The position numbers and the translations under genes are program-made. Of a DNA stretch of 64,000 bases, positions 34,175 through 42,958 are shown in pieces. Below the pieces are notes generated by a model, which was not told where the DNA came from, ran no database searches, and saw nothing but the letters and a program-made list of their open reading frames with translations. How positions within the stretch are numbered: the first letter of the stretch is position 1; each line of letters begins with the position of its first letter. Origin of the DNA: Deltaproteobacteria bacterium (GTDB lineage: Bacteria; Myxococcota_A; UBA9160; UBA6930); assembly GCA_028817435.1 (NCBI GenBank), contig JAPPPQ010000017.1:310001-374000 (forward strand), written 5' to 3'.

Positions 34175-35440
34175 ATGCGCATTGCTCTACTCACATACCG
34201 CGGGAATATGTATTGCGGGGGGCAGGGGATTTATGCGGCGTATCTGGCGCGGGAGTGGCGGCGGGCGGGGCACGAGGTGCATGTGATTGCGGGGCCGCCG
34301 CTGCCGGCGCTGCCGGCGGAGGTGCCGCTGCACATTGTGCCGAATGCCAACATCTTTGGCGCGCCGCTGCGCCGGTGGGCGGCGGCGGGGGGGGATGCGC
34401 GGCGGCTGCTGGCGCCGCTGGGGCTGTGGGAGCTCGGCGTTTCGCGCATTGGGGTGTTTCCCGAGATGCAGACCTTTGGGCTGCGGCTGCTGATGCGCTG
34501 GAAGCGGCTGCAGCAGCGGCACCGCTTCGATGTGGTCTTCGACAATCAGTGCCTCAGTTGGGGATTGCTCGGCATCCGCAAATGCGGCGTGCCGGTGGTA
34601 TCGGTAATTCACCATCCGCTGCACCTGGACCGCGAGGCCGATTTCGCAGTGGACCGGCGGCTCGGCAAGCGCCTGAAGCGGACGCTCTACTTTCCGCTGT
34701 TCATGCAGCAGCGGGTTGCGCCGCGCCTGGATCGCATTGTCACGGTGAGCGAGGCTTCGCGCCTTGAGATTGAGCGCTGCTTCGGGATTCCCGCCAAGCG
34801 GGTTGCGGTGGTGCCGAACGGCACCGACGGCGAGCTGTTCCGCCCCCACCCGGATGTCGCCAAGCAGACAGAGCTGATTTTTGTGGGGCGCACCGAGGAC
34901 CGCAAGAAGGGCATCGGCACGCTGCTGGAAGCGCTGGCGCTGCTGCCCGGCCCGGTGCGCCTGAAGATTGTAGATGGCCGCATTCCCGCGGACGGGCTGG
35001 TGCCGCAACTGCTGCGCAGGCACGGACTCGAAAAGCGCGTGGTGCTGCAGCAGCGCTTTCTGGAACCGGCGGAGCTTTCGCGCGAGTATGCAACCGGGCG
35101 CGTGGCGGTGGTGCCCTCTTTTTTCGAGGGCTTTGGTTTTCCCGCCAGCGAGGCCATGGCCTGCGGCCTGCCGGTGGTGGCGAATGCGGCGGGCGCGCTG
35201 CCCGAGGTGGTGGGCGCCGACGGCGAGGCCGGGCGGCTGGTGCCGCCGCGCAATCCGCGCGCGCTGGCGGCGGCCATCGCCGAAATTCTCGCCGAGCCCG
35301 GGCGCGCCGCGCGCATGGGCGCACTGGCGCGGCGGCGCGTCACCCGGCTGTTCCGCTGGGAGCAGGCCGCCGCCCGGCTCATCTCTGTGTTCGAGGAGGA
35401 AACTTCGCGTGCTGCTCACCGTCGATCTCGCGCGGCTTAA
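34175..35440 (+). CDS. Glycosyltransferase family 4 (GT4), first paralogue
   Basis: A retaining GT-B enzyme of 421 residues from the ATG at 34175 (an ATG five codons earlier at 34160 is also possible). N-terminal LLTYRGNMYCGGQGIYAAYL is shared with the paralogue at 36113. The C-terminal donor domain has AVVPSFFEGFGFPASEAMAC and GLPVVANAAGALPEV, the GT4 EX7E region. Sugar and acceptor are unknown. It is followed by a methyltransferase that overlaps it by 32 bases, so the three genes form an operon for an envelope glycan or small glycoconjugate. Confidence 0.9.
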   Translation: MRIALLTYRGNMYCGGQGIYAAYLAREWRRAGHEVHVIAGPPLPALPAEVPLHIVPNANIFGAPLRRWAAAGGDARRLLAPLGLWELGVSRIGVFPEMQTFGLRLLMRWKRLQQRHRFDVVFDNQCLSWGLLGIRKCGVPVVSVIHHPLHLDREADFAVDRRLGKRLKRTLYFPLFMQQRVAPRLDRIVTVSEASRLEIERCFGIPAKRVAVVPNGTDGELFRPHPDVAKQTELIFVGRTEDRKKGIGTLLEALALLPGPVRLKIVDGRIPADGLVPQLLRRHGLEKRVVLQQRFLEPAELSREYATGRVAVVPSFFEGFGFPASEAMACGLPVVANAAGALPEVVGADGEAGRLVPPRNPRALAAAIAEILAEPGRAARMGALARRRVTRLFRWEQAAARLISVFEEETSRAAHRRSRAA

Positions 35441-36113
35441 GCTGCGCCCCGGCGACCGGCTGCTCGACGCCGGTTGCGGCGAGGGGCGTCACTGCTTCGG
35501 CGCACTGGCCCAGGGCGCGCGGGTGGTGGGGCTCGATCTCGATATCGAATCGCTGCGCCCGCATCTCGGCCGATTGCGCGCCGAAGCCCGGTCGCAGGGC
35601 GCGGCGGGCGACTTCCTGCAGGGAGACGCATTGCACCTGCCCTTCCGCGACGGCGCATTCGACGCCGCAATTTGCGCCGAGGTGATGGAGCATGTGCACG
35701 ATTACGAGGGCGCGGCCCGCGAGCTGGCGCGGGTGCTGCGCCCCGGCGGGCGGCTGGCGGTGACCATCCCCAGCGCCACCAGCGAACACATTTACCTGCG
35801 CCTGGGCGATGAATATTTCGAGAGTCCCGGCGGCCACATCCGCATCTTCCGGCCCCGCGAGCTGGCGCGCACGCTGCGCGCCGCCGGACTGCGCAACGCG
35901 GGCTGCGGATTCGCCCACGCCCTGCACACGCCCTACTGGGCGCTGCGCTCGCTGGTGGGGCTGCGCCGCGCCGACGACAGTTGGCTGGTGCGCCGCTTTC
36001 ACCGCGCCCTGGTGCGCGCCGCGGGCTCCCGCGCCATGGATCGCCTGGAAAAGCACCTGCTCAACTACATCTGCCCGAAGTCGGTGATTCTCTACGCCTG
36101 GAAGCCTTTGTAA
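35409..36113 (+). CDS. Class I SAM-dependent methyltransferase (glycan-linked)
   Basis: 234 residues with SAM motif I RLLDAGCGEGRHCFGALAQG, acidic motif II VVGLDLDIESL and motif IV ICAEVMEHVHDYEGAARELA, a Methyltransf_11-type protein. GTG start at 35409 is preceded by GAGGAGGAAAC, a strong ribosome-binding site inside the glycosyltransferase gene. It overlaps the next gene by one base (TAATG). Between two GT4 genes it probably methylates a sugar or a lipid-linked intermediate. Confidence 0.85.
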   Translation: MLLTVDLARLKLRPGDRLLDAGCGEGRHCFGALAQGARVVGLDLDIESLRPHLGRLRAEARSQGAAGDFLQGDALHLPFRDGAFDAAICAEVMEHVHDYEGAARELARVLRPGGRLAVTIPSATSEHIYLRLGDEYFESPGGHIRIFRPRELARTLRAAGLRNAGCGFAHALHTPYWALRSLVGLRRADDSWLVRRFHRALVRAAGSRAMDRLEKHLLNYICPKSVILYAWKPL

Positions 36114-37387
36114 TGGCGCGCCCGCTGCGCATTTGCTTCGTCGCCTACCGCGGCAATATGCAGTGCGGCGGACAGGGCATTTACCTGTGGTTTCTGGCGC
36201 GGGAACTCGCGCGGCAGGGGCACGCGGTGGATGTGATCGTCGGCCCGCCCTACCCCGACCCCATGCCCTTTGCCGGCCGCGTGATCCGCGTGCAGAATCA
36301 AATGTTCTGGGCCAAGTGGTTTTTGCGCGATGCAGCGCAGATGCTGCCGCGCCCACAGCCGCTGCGCGCCCTGCTGCCACTTACTTTCTACGAGCTCGCC
36401 GCCAGCCGGCTGGGCTTTTTGCCCGAGCCTTTCGCCTTTAGCCTGCGCGCGCTGGCCGCAATTCGCCGCGCCATGCAGGGCGGGCGGCGCTACGACCTGG
36501 TGCACGATGTGCAGTGCCTGGGCTACGGGCTGCTCGCGCTGCGCGCCCTGGGCCTGCCGGTGGTGACCACCGTGCATCACCCGCTGACCGTGGATCGCCG
36601 CGCCTCTTTTGTGCGAGACCAGAATCTGCGCGACCGCATTGGCACCATGCTCTTTTATCCCATCGGTATGCAGTCTTTTGTGGCGCGGCGGTTGGACCGC
36701 GTGCTGACGAGCTCCGAGGCCAGCGCCGCAGATTTGCAGCGCGATTTCGGGATTCGCCCGGAGCGCATTGCGCGGGTGGCGAACGGACTCGATACCGGAA
36801 TTTTCTCCCCCGATCCGGCTGCGCCCCGCGCCCATGACGAGTTGCTGTGCGTGGGCCGCGCCTCAGATCCCAACAAGGGCGTGCATACCCTGCTGCGCGC
36901 GCTGGCGCTGTTGCCGCAGCGGGTGACTCTCACCCTGGTGGATTCGCCGCGCAGCGAAGCGCGGCGCTGGGCTGCAGAACTCGGCTGCGGCGAGCGGCTG
37001 CACCTGGCGGGCCATGTATCGCAGGACGAACTGGTGCGGCTCTACCGCCGCGCCGCGCTGGTGGTGGTGCCCTCGCGCCACGAAGGCTTCGGCCTGCCCG
37101 CCGCCGAGGCCATGGCCTGCGGCGCGCCGGTGGTAGCCACCCGCGCCGGCGCGCTGCCCGAGTTGCTGCGCGTGGGCGGCGGCGGCGTTTTGGCCGAACG
37201 CGACTGCCCCGAATCTCTGGCGCGGCAAATCGCGGGCCTGCTCGAAGCCCCCGAACGGCGCGCCGAACTGGGCGCACAGGGCCGCGCGGGCATTGCCCGC
37301 GCCTACGGCTGGCCCCGCATCGCCGCCCGCACCGCCGCCGAATACCGCGCCGTCCTACACGCCCGCACAGCCGCCGCCGCCGCCTAG
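36113..37387 (+). CDS. Glycosyltransferase family 4 (GT4), second paralogue
   Basis: 424 residues, paralogous to the gene at 34175: FVAYRGNMQCGGQGIYLWFL, HHPLTVDRRASF near the middle (HHPLHLDREADF in the first), and VVPSRHEGFGLPAAEAMACG with GAPVVATRAGALPE at the donor site. It is the third gene of GT-MT-GT. Its 3' end overlaps the convergent methyltransferase by four bases. Substrate unknown. Confidence 0.9.
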   Translation: MARPLRICFVAYRGNMQCGGQGIYLWFLARELARQGHAVDVIVGPPYPDPMPFAGRVIRVQNQMFWAKWFLRDAAQMLPRPQPLRALLPLTFYELAASRLGFLPEPFAFSLRALAAIRRAMQGGRRYDLVHDVQCLGYGLLALRALGLPVVTTVHHPLTVDRRASFVRDQNLRDRIGTMLFYPIGMQSFVARRLDRVLTSSEASAADLQRDFGIRPERIARVANGLDTGIFSPDPAAPRAHDELLCVGRASDPNKGVHTLLRALALLPQRVTLTLVDSPRSEARRWAAELGCGERLHLAGHVSQDELVRLYRRAALVVVPSRHEGFGLPAAEAMACGAPVVATRAGALPELLRVGGGGVLAERDCPESLARQIAGLLEAPERRAELGAQGRAGIARAYGWPRIAARTAAEYRAVLHARTAAAAA

Positions 37388-38190
37388 CGGGGGCAACCGG
37401 ACAGAATGATCACATCGGCGAGGCGGGGGAAGCGGCGCGCCAGGGCGTCAAGGCTGCGCAGGGCGCGGGTGGCCAGGGGGGCGGGCATGGCGGCGGCGGC
37501 GCGGCTCCAGGTGGAGAGGCCCCAGGCGAGGGAGATGCCGAGAAAAGAGAGCGCTTCCAGGTGGCGGCCCGCCTGTTCGCGCATCAGGTCGAAATCGAAG
37601 CGGGTGAAGTGGTCGGCGGGGACATCGTAGGGGCGGCGGCCGCGGCGCGGCGGGCGGCGCAAAAAGCCCTCGCGCCAGCCATCTGCCGCGCGGGCCAAGC
37701 GGCAGGCCAGCGATTCGAAGTTGGCGATGGCCAGCACCACGCGCCCGCCCGGCTTCACCACCCGCGCCATTTCGCCCACCGCCGCCAGCGGGCGGTCGAA
37801 ATGGTCCAGTGCGCCTTTGCAAAATGCGGCGTCGAAGCTGTCGTCCGCAAAGGGCAGCGCATCCGCAAAGCCGCGCACCCAGTGCGGCGCGGCGCGCGGC
37901 CCGGTGGAGTTGGCAACGCCGACGGCGCTGGAGGATTCGCCGGCTGCGAGCAGGGCGCAGGCGGTCATGCGCGCGGAGGGCTCTGCGCCCACTGCCAGCG
38001 CGCCGGTTTCGCAAAGCGCGCGGGTGTCCTGCCCCATTCCGCTGGCCACATCCAGAATGCGGCGGCCGGGGCCGGGATGCAGCGCGGCCAAAGTGGCCTC
38101 GGTCATGCGCGCAAAGAGAAAGGCGCTGTCCCGCGTGGTTCCCGTGGGAATCACATCGCTCATATCGCGGTCCAGGTCGACGACGCGCAC
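37384..38190 (-). CDS. Class I SAM-dependent methyltransferase
   Basis: 268 residues with motif I RRILDVASGMGQDTRALCE, GFADALPFADDSFDAAFCKG and a C-terminal hydrophobic part. It is not close to the neighbouring methyltransferase and lies on the opposite strand, 7 bases after the CoxE-like gene, so it may be expressed with moxR-coxE instead. GTG 38190 is the first start; ATG 38163 (MSDVIPTG) is an alternative. Substrate not predicted. Confidence 0.78.
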   Translation of the reverse strand: MRVVDLDRDMSDVIPTGTTRDSAFLFARMTEATLAALHPGPGRRILDVASGMGQDTRALCETGALAVGAEPSARMTACALLAAGESSSAVGVANSTGPRAAPHWVRGFADALPFADDSFDAAFCKGALDHFDRPLAAVGEMARVVKPGGRVVLAIANFESLACRLARAADGWREGFLRRPPRRGRRPYDVPADHFTRFDFDLMREQAGRHLEALSFLGISLAWGLSTWSRAAAAMPAPLATRALRSLDALARRFPRLADVIILSGCPR

Positions 38191-38197
38191 GCCCTGC

Positions 38198-39616
38198 TCA
38201 GAGAATCAGCCGGTCCACCACGCGGCTCAACTGCTTCATGTTGCGGCACTCCTCGGCAATATCAATGTGGGGCAGGTATTTGTCCATGACGCTGTCGCCG
38301 AAGCCCCAGGCGCTGGGGCTCTCGGGGTTCAGCCAGACGACATCCTTGGCCTTGTTGTGCATATCGCGCAGGCACCAGGCGCGGGGATCGTTGTAGTTGT
38401 TGCGGGCGTCGCCGAGCACCAGCACGGTGGTCTTGTTGTCCAGCGAAGCCAGGAAGTTCTGCCAAAAGTAGTGAAAGGCGTGGCCGAAGTTGGAGCGGGT
38501 ATAGACATTGATCACATCGCCGCCATCCAGCGCCTTCTCAATGGCGGCGTTGATATCCTTCTCCTTGAAGACAGGTGTCACCTCGCCGAGCTGCGAGACA
38601 AAGACGAAAGAGCGGATCTTCGTGAAGCACTCCTGCAGCGAATACATGAATTGCAGCATGAAGCGCGACACATTGGCCACAGAGCTCGACACATCGCAGA
38701 GAATCACCAGCTTCGGGCGCTCCTTGCGGCGCTCCCTGAAAATCAGCTCGAAGGGCACGCCGCCGTGGCCGGCGTTGCGCCGCAGCATGGTGTGCAAATC
38801 CAGCTTGCCCCGCTTCAAGCGGCGGCGGCGAATCGAAAGCACATTCTTGATGCGCTGGGCCAGGCGGTTCACCACCTCGCGCATGCGGCGAATCTCGTCC
38901 TCGCTCAAATTGTAGAAGCTCTTTTCCAGCAGGCTCTCGCGCCGGAATTTCTCCATGTAATCGAAATTCTGCTGCTGCAGTTGCCGCTCGGTGTAGTTGC
39001 GGACGCTCTTGCGCAGCGCCTCCAGAAACTTGTCCACCAGCTCCAGCAGCGCGTCGGCCTGCGCGTCGGAGAGGCCGGATTCGCGCAACTGCTGCGCCAG
39101 GCCGCGCAGTTGCTCCCCCGCATCCTCCGCGCCGAGCTGCTCCATGCTGCGGCGCGTGAAGAAGCCGAGCTGCAGCATATTCTCAATGCGCTCCACACCG
39201 GCCTGCTCCGCCGCCTGGCGAATCAACTGCTCAATGCGGTTCAAATCCTGGCTCAGCAGCGCCTGGGCCAGTTCCGAAAGGTCCAGTTCTCCCGGCGGCA
39301 GTTGCGAAACGCCTTCGGCGACGGCGCGCATCAGCGCGTCCAGGTCGAGATCGCCTGCGCCTTCTCCGGCGGCCTGGTCAAAAGAGGAGCGCAGGCTGTC
39401 GTAGAAGGCCGACCAGTAGAGATCGAAGAGCTGGTCGAAGGAGGGAATGTCCTCTGAGCGCTTCACCATGGTGGCGCGCAGGGCGTCCCGGAACACCTCG
39501 CGGTCTGCAAGGGAAAGCTCGTCAATGGCGACGAAGGCGTCCAGGGATTCCGCCACCGATACGCGAACCCCGCTCTTGCGCAGCAGGTTCGTGAATTCGA
39601 TGATGCGGCGCTGCAT
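38198..39616 (-). CDS. CoxE-like VWA domain protein
   Basis: 472 residues. A long helical N-terminal region with RRIIEFTNLLRKSGVRVSVA is followed by a von Willebrand A domain with MIDAS-like LVILCDVSSSVANVSRFML and, later, VLGDARNNYNDP. This matches the CoxE/VWA partner of MoxR AAA ATPases, which act together as chaperones for metal-cofactor or complex assembly. It overlaps moxR by one base (TGATG). The target is not apparent; no carbon-monoxide dehydrogenase genes are in the window. Confidence 0.88.
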   Translation of the reverse strand: MQRRIIEFTNLLRKSGVRVSVAESLDAFVAIDELSLADREVFRDALRATMVKRSEDIPSFDQLFDLYWSAFYDSLRSSFDQAAGEGAGDLDLDALMRAVAEGVSQLPPGELDLSELAQALLSQDLNRIEQLIRQAAEQAGVERIENMLQLGFFTRRSMEQLGAEDAGEQLRGLAQQLRESGLSDAQADALLELVDKFLEALRKSVRNYTERQLQQQNFDYMEKFRRESLLEKSFYNLSEDEIRRMREVVNRLAQRIKNVLSIRRRRLKRGKLDLHTMLRRNAGHGGVPFELIFRERRKERPKLVILCDVSSSVANVSRFMLQFMYSLQECFTKIRSFVFVSQLGEVTPVFKEKDINAAIEKALDGGDVINVYTRSNFGHAFHYFWQNFLASLDNKTTVLVLGDARNNYNDPRAWCLRDMHNKAKDVVWLNPESPSAWGFGDSVMDKYLPHIDIAEECRNMKQLSRVVDRLIL

Positions 39617-40617
39617 CAGTGCAACACGCCCTTTCGGGGCGGCGCGCCCTGCCCCGTTGCCGGGCCTGCGGCAGGCGTTTGCGGAGTCTGCGGCGGCGCC
39701 TCTTCGCTCTTGCGCGCGAGCAGCGCCCCAAGCTCGCTGCCGGCCTTCTTCACATCGCCCTCATACTTGAGAATCACATTGAGGGTCTGGTTCACCAGGT
39801 CCTCGTTCAACTCGCTGGCGTTCAGCGCCAGCAGGGCGCGGGCCCAGTCGAGGGTCTCGGCAATGGAAGGGGTCTTCTTGAGGTCGAGCTTGCGCAGGCG
39901 GTGCATCATGCCCACCAGATCTTCCGCCAGCCGCTGCTCAATGCCCGGCACCTTGGCCTCCAGAATGCGCGTTTCCAGCGCTTCTTCGGGGAAGTCAATG
40001 TAGAGGTGCAAGCAGCGGCGCTTCAGCGCGTCGCTCATCTCCCGGGCGTCGTTGGAGGTGAGGAACACGAAGGGCCGGTGGCGCGCATGGATGGTGCCCA
40101 CCTCGGGAACCGTCACCTGGAAATCCGAGAGCACCTCTAGCAGAAATGCCTCGAACTCCGGATCGCTCTTGTCCACTTCGTCTATCAACAGCAGGCTCGG
40201 CTGCTCGGCCTGAATGGCGCGCATGAGCGGGCGCGGCACGATGAAGCGGTCCGAAAAGAACACGCTGTCCTCCCGCCCCACGCGCTCGGCGGCATCCCGC
40301 AGCGAGGTGGCGCCGGCCATGGCCTCGGCGAACTTCTCCTTCAAAATCTGCGTGTAGAGAAGCTGCTTCGAGTATTCCCACTCGTAGAGGGCCTTGGCCT
40401 CGTCGAGTCCCTCGTAGCACTGCAGGCGAATCAGCGGGCGGCCGGTAGCCAGGCCCACCACTTTGGCGAGCTCGGTCTTGCCCACCCCCGCCGGGCCTTC
40501 CACCAGCACGGGCTTTTCCAGCTTGGTGGCCAGATAGACCACCGTGCCGATGTTCTTGCCGCAGATGTAATGCTGCTCTCCCAGCGCCTCAACCACTTGC
40601 TCAACGGAATCGAACAT
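39616..40617 (-). CDS. MoxR-family AAA+ ATPase (CoxD-like)
   Basis: 333 residues with Walker A VEGPAGVGKTELAKVVGLA, Walker B SLLLIDEVDKSDPEFEAFLL and sensor SNDAREMSDALKRR. N-terminal QHYICGKNIGTVVYLATKLE is typical of the CoxD/MoxR group paired with VWA proteins. A Pro/Gln/Ala-rich tail ends it. It forms a two-gene unit with the CoxE-like gene. Confidence 0.92.
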   Translation of the reverse strand: MFDSVEQVVEALGEQHYICGKNIGTVVYLATKLEKPVLVEGPAGVGKTELAKVVGLATGRPLIRLQCYEGLDEAKALYEWEYSKQLLYTQILKEKFAEAMAGATSLRDAAERVGREDSVFFSDRFIVPRPLMRAIQAEQPSLLLIDEVDKSDPEFEAFLLEVLSDFQVTVPEVGTIHARHRPFVFLTSNDAREMSDALKRRCLHLYIDFPEEALETRILEAKVPGIEQRLAEDLVGMMHRLRKLDLKKTPSIAETLDWARALLALNASELNEDLVNQTLNVILKYEGDVKKAGSELGALLARKSEEAPPQTPQTPAAGPATGQGAPPRKGVLH

Positions 40618-40653
40618 CGGCTCTCCCGGTTTTTTGCCCGCCCAGTTGGGGGG

Positions 40654-41943
40654 CTAGCTCATGAAGTGCAGAACATGCCCGAGCTTCTCCTTTTTGGTGC
40701 GGAGATACTCGAGGTTCTTCTCATTGGGCTCAATCTCCAGCGGCACCCGCTCGACGATCTGCAGCCCGTAGCCCTCAATGCCGGCGCGCTTGCCCGGATT
40801 GTTGGTAATGATGCGCATTTTGCGCACGCCCAAATCGTGGAGAATCTGCGCGCCCACGCCATAATCGCGCAGGTCGGCGGCGAAGCCCAGCCGCTCGTTG
40901 GCCTGCACGGTGTCGAGTCCCTCGGAATCCTGCAGCCCGTAGGCGCGAATCTTGTTTTTGAGGCCGATGCCGCGCCCCTCCTGCCGCATATACAAAATTA
41001 CGCCCTGGCCGGCGCTTTCGATCATGCGCATGGCGGCGTGCAGTTGCTCGCCGCAATCGCAGCGCATGGAGCCGAAGGCGTCGCCGCTGAGGCATTCGCT
41101 GTGCACCCGCACCAGCACCTCGTCGTTCTCGCCAATTTCGCCCTTCACCAGGGCGATGTGGTCCACGCGGTCAATATCGTTTTCATACACAATGGCGCGC
41201 AGCTCGCCGCCGTGGCGGGTGGGCAGCAGCGCTTCGCTGGCAAGGCGCACCAGCTTTTCCTTGCGCAGCCGGTATTCGATCAAATCGGCAATGGTGACAA
41301 TCTTGAGATCGTGGCGGCGGGCGAAGTGCAGCAGATCCGGCATACGCGCCATGCTGCCGTCGTCGTTCATAATCTCGCAAATTACCGCGGCCGGCTGCAG
41401 CCCGGCCAGCCGCGCCAAATCTACGGAGCCTTCGGTCTGTCCCGCGCGGCGCAGCACGCCGCCTTCGCGCGCGCGCAGCGGAAACACATGGCCGGGGCGC
41501 GCAATGTCCCGGGGCCGCGCATCTCTGGCAATGGCGGTGCGGATGGTATGGGCGCGGTCGTGGGCCGAAATGCCGGTGGTCACGCCCTCTCGCGCCTCGA
41601 TGGAAACCGTGAAGGCGGTGCCGAAGCCGGCCGTGTTCTCAGAGTCCGGCACCATCATGCCGAGGTGCAGGCGGCGCAGTTGCTCTTCGCACATCGGCAG
41701 GCAAATCAGCCCGCGCCCGTGCATGGCCATGAAGTTGATGGCCTCCGGCGTCACCGCCTCGGCGGCCATGCACAGGTCGCCCTCGTTCTCGCGGTCCTCG
41801 TCATCTACCAGCACCACCATGCGGCCGGCGCGAATCTCCGAGAGCGCCTGCTCAATGCCCACCAGCACATCGCCCCCCGCCGCGGCCTGGGGCGAGCCGG
41901 CCTGCGGGCCGCGCGCGGCATCCGTTGCAGCGAAATCATTCAT
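40654..41943 (-). CDS. ribBA: Bifunctional DHBP synthase / GTP cyclohydrolase II
   Basis: Supplies both precursors of riboflavin. N-terminal Rib[30 protein letters not shown] and THDRAHT-like [14 protein letters not shown]-terminal Rib[21 protein letters not shown] with the zinc Cys, and [20 protein letters not shown]. 429 residues. The RibA half looks intact, unlike some RibBA proteins where it is degraded. Lies 36 bases upstream (in window coordinates) of the moxR start, on the same strand. Confidence 0.95.
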   Translation of the reverse strand: MNDFAATDAARGPQAGSPQAAAGGDVLVGIEQALSEIRAGRMVVLVDDEDRENEGDLCMAAEAVTPEAINFMAMHGRGLICLPMCEEQLRRLHLGMMVPDSENTAGFGTAFTVSIEAREGVTTGISAHDRAHTIRTAIARDARPRDIARPGHVFPLRAREGGVLRRAGQTEGSVDLARLAGLQPAAVICEIMNDDGSMARMPDLLHFARRHDLKIVTIADLIEYRLRKEKLVRLASEALLPTRHGGELRAIVYENDIDRVDHIALVKGEIGENDEVLVRVHSECLSGDAFGSMRCDCGEQLHAAMRMIESAGQGVILYMRQEGRGIGLKNKIRAYGLQDSEGLDTVQANERLGFAADLRDYGVGAQILHDLGVRKMRIITNNPGKRAGIEGYGLQIVERVPLEIEPNEKNLEYLRTKKEKLGHVLHFMS

Positions 41944-41955
41944 CGGCGGGGGATT

Positions 41956-42954
41956 CTATCGGCGCGCCGGTGGGCCGTCAACGCGGGCGAGCAGCTCGGC
42001 GGCGGCGGCGGCGGGGGTGGTCTGCCGGGCCGCAACGGCTGCTTCCAGGCGCGCAATCTGCTCTGCCACGCCGTCGGCTTGCAAAAAGGCGCGCTCCAGG
42101 CCCTCGCGCAGCAGGGTCCACAACCACTCCCGATCCTGGCGGCGGCGCTGCTCTGCAAAAGCGCCGCTCTGCTGCGCGGCGGCGTGGTGCTCCTGCACGC
42201 ACTGCCAAAACTCCGCCACGCCCTCGCCCGTGTGAGCGCTGGCCGCCAGCACCCGGGGCCGCCAGCCGGCGTCCCGCCCAGGCAGCAATGCCAGGGCGCG
42301 CTCAAACTCGGCCCGGGCGCGCAGCGCCAGCGCCTGCTGCTCGCCGTCGGCCTTGTTCACCACCAGCGCGTCGGCCAGCTCCAGCGCGCCCTTCTTCAGG
42401 CCCTGCAGCTCGTCGCCTGCGCCGGGCTGCAACAGCACGGCGAAAAAATCCACCATGGAGCGCACCGCGGCCTCGCTTTGGCCTATGCCCACGGTTTCGA
42501 CAATGACCACCTGGAAGCCCGCCGCCTCGCAGAGCAGCAGCGCCTCGCGGGTGCGGTGAGCCACGCCGCCCAGCACGCCGCCCGATGGCGAGGGGCGAAT
42601 GAAGGCGCGCTCCGAGCGCGCCAGCCGCTCCATGCGCGTCTTGTCGCCGAGAATGCTGCCGCCGGAAACCGGGCTGCTGGGATCTACCGCCAGCACCGCC
42701 ACGCGGTTGCCCGCTTCAATCAAGCGCAGGCCCAGCGCTTCGATAAAGCTGCTCTTGCCCACCCCCGGCGGGCCGGAAAGGCCCACGCGCAGCGCGCCGC
42801 CGGTCTGCGCCGCAAGCCCGTCGAGAATCTCCCGGCCCAGCGCCTGGCGATCCGCCCGCGCGCTTTCCACCAGGGTAATGGCGCGGGCAATGGCGCGGCG
42901 CTCGCCCCGGCGAATGCGGGCGCGGAAATCTCCGGCGCGGTCCGCCCCCGGCAC
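41956..42954 (-). CDS. meaB: MeaB-like GTPase chaperone of methylmalonyl-CoA mutase
   Basis: A G3E GTPase that loads and protects the B12 cofactor of the mutase. Walker [20 protein letters not shown], then [37 protein letters not shown] and the NKAD guanine motif. 332 residues from GTG 42954, four bases after the mcm stop; a longer frame upstream is antisense-free but overlaps mcm and has no homology. Adjacent to mcm, as in most bacteria. Confidence 0.93.
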   Translation of the reverse strand: MPGADRAGDFRARIRRGERRAIARAITLVESARADRQALGREILDGLAAQTGGALRVGLSGPPGVGKSSFIEALGLRLIEAGNRVAVLAVDPSSPVSGGSILGDKTRMERLARSERAFIRPSPSGGVLGGVAHRTREALLLCEAAGFQVVIVETVGIGQSEAAVRSMVDFFAVLLQPGAGDELQGLKKGALELADALVVNKADGEQQALALRARAEFERALALLPGRDAGWRPRVLAASAHTGEGVAEFWQCVQEHHAAAQQSGAFAEQRRRQDREWLWTLLREGLERAFLQADGVAEQIARLEAAVAARQTTPAAAAAELLARVDGPPARR

Positions 42955-42958
42955 CGGG

